From Bacteroidota bacterium (GTDB taxonomy: Bacteria > Bacteroidota > Bacteroidia > Cytophagales > Cyclobacteriaceae): 5,587 nucleotides of DNA. The stretch covers positions 1 to 5,587 of the forward strand of contig JAEZBX010000163.1 of the NCBI GenBank assembly GCA_023412765.1, written 5' to 3'. Shown here piece by piece: positions 1 to 5,586 of the stretch (positions are counted from its first letter, which is position 1; each line of letters opens with the position of its first letter). The notes under the pieces are model-generated. The model did no database searches, had not been told where the DNA came from, and was given only the letters and a program-made list of their open reading frames with translations. The position numbers and the translations under genes were made by a program.

Positions 1-1428
1 GCCTTGTGTAGTCTTGGTAACACCGCCACCATCGGGAGTAATTGTATTTTGAAGAAACAGATCAGTTGATACACCTGCATTTAATTGCACTCCGAATTTT
101 CGGTCTATCAAAAGATATCCTGCCTGAAGGGGCACGCTCACAAAACGAACGTTGTTGTTAACATTATAGGGAAACGTTTGAGCAACTTTTGGCTGCGCCG
201 ATGCATCAGCAATTTGTCCCGTAAATGCATTAAGCGATTCCGCCTTAAGTGAGTTATAATTATTATCGATAACGACCACACTATTGGCAGTATAGTCGGA
301 TGATTGCGTCAGATAATTGACACCCCCCTGCAACACCCATCGTTCAGAAATTTTGGTTCCCAAGCTCACACCAACAGAATAAGAACTGCCGGAAGCTTTA
401 GACTGCTTGGCTGCTGTCTGAACTGTGTTAGCCATTAAGTTTGCAAAGCTGTTGGAGGGAGCGGGGGTTACGTTCGGGCTGTTGGCCGCGAAAGCGCCTG
501 CCGCAAATCCAACTGAGGTCCATAATCCTTCTGAGTCTGACTTTTTAGACTTTTGATCTTCCGAGTATCTTCTCTCCTCGTCTGCAAGCCTGGCGAGTAA
601 AACCATTCCCGGGTCAGCCGTTGACGTTGGAAATTCGAGCTCCGGCTGTTGAGGCTCGTAGAACTTGGGTAGTTTGCGTTCGGATGTTTTCGCATAAAGC
701 AGATTAGAACGTGAACTTGCATCATCACCTGATGTTAACGTTGAACTTTCTTCCGTCTCTCCTATTTGATTTGCTCTCTGCGGGTTATCATTGCTCGCTA
801 CTAGTTCACTTAAAGTCGTTCGCTCAGTAGCAACACCATCTTTTGCTGCGCGGTTCTCTAAATCATTGTTTGCAATAGTTGGATTTGAGTTTGTGCCATG
901 AGCACTATTATGCAATGGCGGTACCTGCCGCGGAGTACGACTTGCATCGTTCTCAGATGCACTATTTGTATTGTTATTATCATCTGAGGCAATAACTGTT
1001 GATGAGTTTTCAGTACGGCTCTTAGATACTGAATCTTCGCGATCAGGCGAACCGTCGGTGCGTGTATCTCCGGCGTTGGACGATTCTTCACGCCTATTTT
1101 CCAATTCAATTTCAGTTTGGTGTGGTGAACTTGATGGATCCTTTCCAACCGCCTGGTGTTCTGTTGAGGCTTTCTGTTCGGCGATCATTGAGCCGTTCCG
1201 ATCATCAGATAAAAAATAGTAGGTCAATCCTCCGGCGCACAATGCAAAAATAACGGATGCGGCAGCGAGCATCTTAAAGAAGACGATTCTCTTCTTCATG
1301 CTGTCGCCGTTCGCACGCTCCAGGTCGAGCTCAATATTAGTCCAGACGTTTTCGGACGGATTCATCTCCGCATTCCGAAAAGCCTCCTGAAACGAATCTT
1401 CAAATTTTCGCCTCTCCATATCGTTCAT
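1..1428 (-). CDS. Dual membrane-spanning anti-sigma-like protein with C-terminal outer-membrane beta-barrel (partial, C-terminus off the left edge)
   Basis: The frame is open for 476 codons from ATG at 1428 to base 1 with no stop, so the C-terminus is missing. Residues 1-48 are a charged cytosolic head containing EMNPSENVWTNIE (residues 21-33), a PSxxVWxxIE motif I associate with Bacteroidota proteins encoded beside ECF sigma factors. Residues 49-73 form one hydrophobic helix preceded by KKR, consistent with an N-in inner-membrane anchor. Residues about 75-300 are a polar Ser/Thr/Asn/Asp/Glu-rich linker with no clear fold. From residue 301 (GLWTSVGFAAGAFA) come alternating strands such as SYSVGVSLGTKI (349-360), RWVLQGGVNYL (363-373) and VPLQAGYLL (432-440), typical of a porin-like barrel. 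The start overlaps the sigma gene by 29 bases, suggesting translational coupling; a second in-frame ATG lies at 1419. Inferred role: anti-sigma factor holding the sigma factor through its head and sensing the outer membrane through its barrel. A plain outer-membrane protein is less likely, because there is no signal peptide and the head precedes the helix. Confidence 0.8.
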   Translation of the reverse strand, partial: MNDMERRKFEDSFQEAFRNAEMNPSENVWTNIELDLERANGDSMKKRIVFFKMLAAASVIFALCAGGLTYYFLSDDRNGSMIAEQKASTEHQAVGKDPSSSPHQTEIELENRREESSNAGDTRTDGSPDREDSVSKSRTENSSTVIASDDNNNTNSASENDASRTPRQVPPLHNSAHGTNSNPTIANNDLENRAAKDGVATERTTLSELVASNDNPQRANQIGETEESSTLTSGDDASSRSNLLYAKTSERKLPKFYEPQQPELEFPTSTADPGMVLLARLADEERRYSEDQKSKKSDSEGLWTSVGFAAGAFAANSPNVTPAPSNSFANLMANTVQTAAKQSKASGSSYSVGVSLGTKISERWVLQGGVNYLTQSSDYTANSVVVIDNNYNSLKAESLNAFTGQIADASAQPKVAQTFPYNVNNNVRFVSVPLQAGYLLIDRKFGVQLNAGVSTDLFLQNTITPDGGGVTKTTQG

Positions 1429-1957
1429 AATACGTTGATTCCTTTGACAGTTTGGCCTGCAACAAGCTTCTGGCACGCGCAAACTGCGATTTGGAAGTGC
1501 CTTCTGATATGCCTAATTGTTCGGCAATCTCCTTGTGGCTAAAGCCTTCGATAGCAAACATGTTAAACACGATCTGGCAGCCATGTGGCAATGTCTGGAT
1601 CATCTCAAGCAGCTGCTTAAAGTTTATTCCTGAAACCGATAGTTCTACATCGGGCAGGGTCACATCTTCCACATCCACCATTGGGTACAGATAGAGCTTT
1701 TTGCGCTGGACGTTCAGCGCAGTATTTACCATGATTCGGGTGATCCAGGTTTCCAGTTTCGATTCCTGACGAAACTCCTTTAATCCGTTGAACACTTTCA
1801 CAAATCCCTCTTGCAATATGTCTTCAGCTTCGGCCGTTGTTTTAGAGTACCGCATACAGACCACCAGCATTTTTCGGCAATAGCGATCATACAAAGCCTT
1901 CTGGGAAGCTCTGTATCCTTTACGGCATCCTTCTATCAGCTCGTTTTCACTGAGCAT
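1400..1957 (-). CDS. ECF-family RNA polymerase sigma factor
   Basis: This 185-residue protein has the usual two-domain layout of a group 4 (ECF) sigma-70 factor. Sigma region 2 covers about residues 22-90, with AEDILQEGFVKVF (44-56, the core-binding and -10 recognition segment) and LETWITRIMVNTALN (68-82). A variable linker follows at about 91-112. Sigma region 4 covers about 114-170, with a helix-turn-helix in GFSHKEIAEQLGISEGTSKSQ (138-158) that would read the -35 element, and ends in the common RARSLLQAKL. No region 3 or long C-terminal extension is present. The ATG at 1957 is the only plausible start, because an in-frame TAA lies four codons upstream. The gene is the first of a minus-strand unit, and its end overlaps the start of the membrane-anchored anti-sigma-like gene by 29 bases. 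It probably directs envelope-related genes and perhaps its own unit. It resembles sigma factors paired with dual membrane-spanning anti-sigma factors in Bacteroides, but subgroup assignment needs a phylogeny. Confidence 0.95.
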   Translation of the reverse strand: MLSENELIEGCRKGYRASQKALYDRYCRKMLVVCMRYSKTTAEAEDILQEGFVKVFNGLKEFRQESKLETWITRIMVNTALNVQRKKLYLYPMVDVEDVTLPDVELSVSGINFKQLLEMIQTLPHGCQIVFNMFAIEGFSHKEIAEQLGISEGTSKSQFARARSLLQAKLSKESTYYERYGEAKI

Positions 1958-2038
1958 GCATACGGTTTAAGCTGTCGTGTTGCACAATAGACACTATCAT
2001 TATCAAAAAGGTTGGAAATGATCCTATCTTAGCGCCTT
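1958..2038. promoter_or_regulatory. Divergent promoter region between the sigma gene and the Plug-like gene
   Basis: These 81 bases must hold the start signals for both the minus-strand sigma/anti-sigma unit and the plus-strand Plug-like gene. A spaced inverted repeat, ATCATT at 1996-2001 and AATGAT at 2017-2022, has half-site centres 21 bases apart, about two helical turns, as an operator might. On the minus strand I see only a poor match to the Bacteroidota -7 element, so the sigma unit may use another sigma factor or itself. No strong Shine-Dalgarno sequence precedes either start, which is usual for this phylum. That the region is regulatory follows from the layout; the operator is inference. 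Confidence 0.5.
2025..2032 (+). promoter_or_regulatory. Possible Bacteroidota -7 promoter element for the Plug-like gene
   Basis: TATCTTAG matches the Bacteroidota -7 consensus TAnnTTTG at all but one fixed position and is followed by GCGCCTT directly before the ATG at 2039. The phylum often places this element very close to the start codon, giving a very short leader. I find no convincing TTG-type -33 element at the expected distance, so the call is tentative. Confidence 0.35.
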
Positions 2039-3316
2039 ATGAAGCACCTGATTTTAATGCTTGCAATGGCAATTGCAGTGGGTTCTTGTACCCCCCTGTC
2101 GCAAAGTTCGGTGAATTCGGGAAGCAATCCTAAAGCCCTGAAACTTATGGATATAGCCTACGAACCCGAAATCATGACCGTTCAACTTCATCCTGCTAAC
2201 GCACCGATTGAGCCTGCGGTTACATCCTTTGGCAGATGGGACCTGCTGCTACAATTCGACGATCTGCGCAATCAAAGGGATAATTATTACGCCAGGATTG
2301 TTCATTGCAATTTCGATTGGACAAAGTCCGATTTGCAGGATCTCGACTTCATGACATTGTATAATGAGTTTCCGATCAACAATGCCGAGTTTTCCGTCGA
2401 TACACACATCCCATATGTTCACTACTGGTTCGAACTTCCGCCAGTTAAGCTTCCCGGTAACTATGTAATCGTAGTGTATCGTGGAGGCAACAAAGACGAC
2501 ATCATCCTGAGTCGGCGGTTCATGGTGTATACCAACCAGGTTACATTCATGGGCGAAGGAAATTTATTGGGTCCCGGTAACCTTGCTAGTGTATCACAGC
2601 AATTGAACTTCACCATCAACTACAAGGACGTAGAAATCCTTAACCCGATGGTAGATGTTCATGTGAACATCAGTCAAAATCATCGGTGGGATAATGTCAT
2701 CAAAGATGTTAAGCCCAGTTTCGTTCGTGAGATTGAAAAAGAATTAGAGTACCGGTTTTTTGAAGAATCAAAAATGTTTAGCGGCGGAAGTGAGTTCAGG
2801 TTCTTTGACCTTCGATCCTTGAACTACCCAGGACGCAACGTAGCCACCGTAGCAAAAAATGTAAAACCCTTTGAGGCATACATCGAAAAGGATAAATCGC
2901 GTGCGAACGAAGCGTATAGTCAGTACGATGATCTCAATGGTGCCTACAACATTGACAATTACGATTACCGTGACCTTGCCTTTGCCAATTATGTGAATGT
3001 AAATTTTGCGTTAGCCAGCCCACCCGTTAAGGGAGACGTTTATGTTACAGGTGCATTTACAAATTGGAATCTTACTGACGAGAACAAGATGCGGTATGAT
3101 ACGGCACAGAATATTTACACATCCAAAATATTGTTGAAGCAAGGTTGGTATGATTATCAATATGTGGTCAGCTCGAAAGAACTGCCTTATTATCATTTTG
3201 AGGGAAGCCACTTCGAGACGGAAAATTACTACGAGATATTCGTATATCACAAGCCGTACCAGCCCAGGGCCGATCTTTTAATCGGCTATCTGCGAGTCGA
3301 AAAAAATCCGCGTTAA
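2039..3316 (+). CDS. Type IX secretion system Plug-like protein (DUF5103 type), predicted lipoprotein
   Basis: This 425-residue protein resembles the Plug family, first known as DUF5103. In Flavobacterium johnsoniae, Plug closes the periplasmic mouth of the SprA translocon of the T9SS. An N-terminal signal ends in the lipobox VGSC (residues 14-17), so Cys17 should be lipidated and the protein anchored in a membrane facing the periplasm. Next comes an N-terminal beta domain at about 36-165, with SFGRWDLLLQFDDL (63-76), YYARIVHCNFDW (83-94), HYWFELPPVKLPGNYVIVVYR (128-148, key residues aromatic/Pro/Gly) and LSRRFMVY (157-164). The family's middle domain is at about 167-320. A C-terminal Ig-like module at about 330-405 contains DVYVTGAFTNWN (333-344) and LKQGWYDYQYVV (366-377), resembling CBM48/E-set folds. 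Length fits the family. The first ATG is consistent with the signal peptide. The gene is divergent from the sigma unit and convergent with cas6; no other T9SS gene is in the window. Confidence in the family is high; its exact role in this organism is inferred. Confidence 0.87.
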   Translation: MKHLILMLAMAIAVGSCTPLSQSSVNSGSNPKALKLMDIAYEPEIMTVQLHPANAPIEPAVTSFGRWDLLLQFDDLRNQRDNYYARIVHCNFDWTKSDLQDLDFMTLYNEFPINNAEFSVDTHIPYVHYWFELPPVKLPGNYVIVVYRGGNKDDIILSRRFMVYTNQVTFMGEGNLLGPGNLASVSQQLNFTINYKDVEILNPMVDVHVNISQNHRWDNVIKDVKPSFVREIEKELEYRFFEESKMFSGGSEFRFFDLRSLNYPGRNVATVAKNVKPFEAYIEKDKSRANEAYSQYDDLNGAYNIDNYDYRDLAFANYVNVNFALASPPVKGDVYVTGAFTNWNLTDENKMRYDTAQNIYTSKILLKQGWYDYQYVVSSKELPYYHFEGSHFETENYYEIFVYHKPYQPRADLLIGYLRVEKNPR

Positions 3317-4119
3317 GCGTAATTCACATCGTGCTGCGTCGCCCGCTGAATCGAATCGTTATTTGATACGTCAAGCATTCCAAATCCCTTGTGTGTGAAA
3401 TAGCCAAGTCCATTCTCATAGATAAAAGCTTGAACTTCTTTCGCAGCGTATAAGGTAAACGGGAAGGTATATCCGCGCACTTCGAACTTTACATCCTTAT
3501 CAAACAAAGGATAGATCCGTGCAAACTTTTTGTGCGATGCCTGAATACGTTGAATGTACTCATGATCCGCCACCAATTGAAACTTATAGAAAGACGCTAG
3601 CTGCTCCGCCGTAAACTTACCCGTCGCTTCCATTCTGGCGAGCGTAGACTCATAGAGCAAATCAGAAAACTCGTCGCTCTCCGGAGAAACAAACTTTTTG
3701 CTGGAGTCGTCATTAAAAGTCGCAGGAATTACCACGATAGGTGAAATGCAGAGAAAGCGTGACTCATCGTTGACCTTTACTGGCTCTTCAACCTCCGTTG
3801 ATTCCGGGATAAGGTGAAGATTTCCAACAATGATTTCTTTCTGCTCCAAAACGCGAGCGAGAAAGTAGTCGAGGAAGCGTTTGTCCGAGCAGGAAAACAC
3901 TAACGTAACCTTAGCGGAAAAGTAGTGAAGTCCCTTTCGACTTACTTTCGTTTGTCCCTTTAATCCTGAAAAGTTGTATTGGCTAAACTCCAAAAACTCT
4001 TTTTGAGGGCCGAACATCAACAAACCTTTAATAACCTGGGCTAACAAGTATTGATGATGAAATGGAACGTACGCCCCCCGATTCTTTAGCGAAAAAATGA
4101 TTCTGGTTCTCAAACCCAA
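3313..4119 (-). CDS. cas6: CRISPR-associated endoribonuclease Cas6 family protein, isolated from any CRISPR locus in view
   Basis: Cas6 proteins cut precursor CRISPR RNA within its repeats, using two RAMP/ferredoxin-like domains. This 268-residue protein (long start) fits. It opens with RTRIIFSLKNRGAYVPFHHQYLLAQVI (first strand and helix; starts at residue 4, key residues F9, P19, H21, H22), has SGLKGQ (51-56) and the central strand SPIVVIP (126-132), and ends in the glycine-rich RNA-contact loop GLGYFTHKGFGMLDV (237-251), the best family hallmark. The segment after helix 1 is short and reads FLEFSQYNFS where many Cas6 proteins have an FLH motif with catalytic His, so His21 or His22 may substitute, or activity may be altered. 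No ATG starts this frame: an in-frame TAA lies at 4146-4144 and only TTG codons at 4119 or 4113 are available. The 4113 start would give MRTRIIFSL, close to a typical Cas6 N-terminus. The stop overlaps that of the Plug-like gene by four bases. No array or other cas gene is present, so the true substrate is unknown. Confidence 0.85.
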   Translation of the reverse strand: MGLRTRIIFSLKNRGAYVPFHHQYLLAQVIKGLLMFGPQKEFLEFSQYNFSGLKGQTKVSRKGLHYFSAKVTLVFSCSDKRFLDYFLARVLEQKEIIVGNLHLIPESTEVEEPVKVNDESRFLCISPIVVIPATFNDDSSKKFVSPESDEFSDLLYESTLARMEATGKFTAEQLASFYKFQLVADHEYIQRIQASHKKFARIYPLFDKDVKFEVRGYTFPFTLYAAKEVQAFIYENGLGYFTHKGFGMLDVSNNDSIQRATQHDVNYA

Positions 4120-4235
4120 AAAATTTAAAGTGGGGTTAAAAAATTACCACAGATAAAACCCTGCTTAAAACTGAATATGAGCAGTTTATAAAACTAATAA
4201 AAAAACCGAAACGTTCTATGTATTTGGTGGAATCT
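4120..4235 (-). promoter_or_regulatory. AT-rich gap between ychF and cas6 with possible terminator and promoter
   Basis: Reading the minus strand, the end of ychF is followed by a weak bulged hairpin (CCAAA pairing with TTTCGG, about 4208-4228) and then a run of seven Ts, a possible ychF terminator. Next lies AAACTG/CAGTTT (4168-4173 and 4182-4187), a 6-base stem with 8-base loop. It overlaps a competing CTGCT/AGCAG pairing (4161-4165 and 4180-4184). TATCTGTG on the minus strand (4155 to 4148) matches the Bacteroidota -7 consensus in all but one fixed position and would start cas6 about 30 bases downstream. All three signals are weak. Together they favour cas6 having its own transcription start rather than simple read-through from ychF. 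Confidence 0.3.
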
Positions 4236-5333
4236 TTAGACGTTAAATCGAAAATGCATGATGTCACCGTCGCTAACGACATAATCCTTGCCTTCCACCC
4301 CCATTTTACCTGCTTCTTTACATGCTTGTTCGGTCTTAAAATGCTGATAATCAGCTAACTTAATCACCTCTGCCCGAATGAATCCTTTCTCAAAATCCGT
4401 ATGGATAACCCCGGCAGCCTGAGGCGCCCGCCATCCCTTTTTTATAGTCCAGGCGCGCACTTCCTTCTCACCAGCCGTAAAATACGTGATCAGATCAAGG
4501 AGGTGATACGAGGCTCGAATTAACTTGTTCAGCCCCGATTCCTCGAGGCCGTATTCTTGTAAAAATACCTGGCGATCCTCCTCCGATTCCAGCTCTGCAA
4601 TTTGTGCCTCGATTGCGGCGCTAATTACTACTACTTCGGCATTTTCATCCTTCACATGCGCTGTTAGCGCATCAACATGCTTATTACCTGTATGAAGAGA
4701 TCCTTCGTCCACATTGGCAACATAAATCACGGGCTTCGCCGTAAGAAGTTGCAAGTCTGCGATTGCATTTTTTCCGTCGTCGTCGAGCGTCAATGTTCGT
4801 GCATTTCTCCCCGATGATAATACCTCCTTTATTTGCTGTAAAACTGCTAACTCCTTCTTCATCTTGGCGTCGCCACTTTTAGCAGCGCGTTCTACACGCG
4901 AGATCTTTTTGTCAATCGACTCGAGATCTTTCAATTGTAATTCGGTATCGATTATCTCCTTATCAGACACTGGGTCTACCCTTCCATCCACGTGAACGAT
5001 GTTGTCATTTTCAAAACAACGAACCACATGAACGATGGCGTCTACTTCTCTGATATTAGCGAGAAACTGGTTGCCCAATCCTTCGCCCTTGCTGGCACCT
5101 TTCACCAGACCAGCGATATCTACGAATTCAATGGTCGTCGGCAGTACGCGTTGGGGCTTTACAAGATCTTCGAGGATTTTCAAACGCTGGTCCGGTACTG
5201 ATATTACACCAACATTCGGTTCGATTGTACAGAAAGGAAAGTTTGCCGCCTCGGCTTTATTGTTCGAGATCGCATTAAACAATGTTGACTTACCAACATT
5301 GGGCAGCCCCACTATTCCACATTTTAGGCCCAT
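4236..5333 (-). CDS. ychF: Redox-regulated ATPase YchF (Obg-type translation factor)
   Basis: YchF (OLA1 in eukaryotes) is a universally conserved P-loop NTPase that binds ribosomes and, unlike most of its GTPase relatives, prefers ATP. The 365 residues match the family's usual length, about 363 in E. coli. The G1 loop GLPNVGKST is at 9-17, the G3 motif DIAG at 72-75 within DIAGLVKGA, and the position usually holding NKxD reads NVDE (207-210), the change that goes with ATP preference. SAA at 238-240 fits G5. CFENDNIVHV (106-115) places a His at 114, the position reported as important for hydrolysis in E. coli YchF. A helical coiled region covers about 128-175, and the C-terminal TGS domain covers about 280-363 (FTAGEKEVRAW at 285-295). 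No broken motif is seen. It is transcribed alone or as first gene before cas6, 116 bases downstream on the same strand, and a good promoter element precedes it. Identification is close to certain. Confidence 0.98.
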   Translation of the reverse strand: MGLKCGIVGLPNVGKSTLFNAISNNKAEAANFPFCTIEPNVGVISVPDQRLKILEDLVKPQRVLPTTIEFVDIAGLVKGASKGEGLGNQFLANIREVDAIVHVVRCFENDNIVHVDGRVDPVSDKEIIDTELQLKDLESIDKKISRVERAAKSGDAKMKKELAVLQQIKEVLSSGRNARTLTLDDDGKNAIADLQLLTAKPVIYVANVDEGSLHTGNKHVDALTAHVKDENAEVVVISAAIEAQIAELESEEDRQVFLQEYGLEESGLNKLIRASYHLLDLITYFTAGEKEVRAWTIKKGWRAPQAAGVIHTDFEKGFIRAEVIKLADYQHFKTEQACKEAGKMGVEGKDYVVSDGDIMHFRFNV

Positions 5334-5357
5334 GGTCTATATTAATATTTAAGGGCG

Positions 5358-5365
5358 CAAATATA
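5358..5365 (-). promoter_or_regulatory. Bacteroidota -7 promoter element for ychF
   Basis: On the minus strand these bases read TATATTTG, a perfect match to the Bacteroidota consensus TAnnTTTG, and are followed by CGCCC. The ATG at 5333 lies about 24 bases downstream, which allows a short leader. No clear TTG-type -33 element sits 17-23 bases further upstream, so expression may depend mainly on the -7 element. Confidence 0.6.
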
Positions 5366-5426
5366 TGAAAAGTCCGACGCCTCATCACCGACGCCGGTTA
5401 TTCCTACATTGTCAAGTTGGACAAAA

Positions 5427-5447
5427 GGAATAGGGAATAAGGAATAA
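5427..5447 (+). repeat. Three tandem 7-base repeats GGAATA(G/A)
   Basis: Three consecutive units read GGAATAG, GGAATAA and GGAATAA, followed by a partial fourth unit (GG). They are purine-rich on the plus strand and lie about 95 bases upstream of the ychF start, outside its promoter element. Slipped-strand variation in copy number is possible; no function is evident. Confidence 0.75.
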
Positions 5448-5561
5448 GGTGAGGTATAGGGTTAAGAGAACTGTATGGCTTGAGGAGTAGTACGACCATT
5501 CTTCCAGCTTTTGGATTGCAACCTAATTTTAGCTTTGGCCTGGTGGGGGATGTGCGCTGCG

Positions 5562-5586
5562 CCTGCCGAAGCTCGGCGGAGGCAGG
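5562..5586. repeat. GC-rich inverted repeat at the right edge
   Basis: CCTGCC at 5562-5567 is the exact reverse complement of GGCAGG at 5581-5586. Inside it, GCCGA (5565-5569) pairs with TCGGC (5573-5577) around a three-base loop, so two alternative hairpins are possible. It resembles REP-like palindromes. The window ends one base after it, so its full extent is unknown, and there is no T-run to suggest a terminator. Confidence 0.6.

Noticed and set aside
468..1148. Two open frames of 86 and 96 codons on the minus strand (728-468 and 1148-858)
   Set aside because: They lie in a different frame inside the linker and barrel region of the anti-sigma-like gene, whose frame is open for 476 codons with sensible domains. 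Their translations show no motif.
971..1253. Plus-strand open frames antisense to the linker of the anti-sigma-like gene
   Set aside because: The low-complexity coding sequence leaves reverse frames open by chance; the products have no signal, domain or start context.
1979..2010. A -33/-7 promoter pair for the sigma gene on the minus strand (TTTTTG followed by TATTGTGC)
   Set aside because: The spacing is about 14 bases rather than the usual 17-23, and the -7 match is poor, so I do not list it as a separate feature.
3011..3250. Minus-strand frame of 79 codons within the Plug-like gene
   Set aside because: It is a shadow of the conserved TGAFTNWN module on the plus strand and has no recognisable features.
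4992..5352. Plus-strand frames of 69 and 105 codons antisense to ychF
   Set aside because: They are fully antisense to the P-loop and switch regions of ychF, whose identity is secure.
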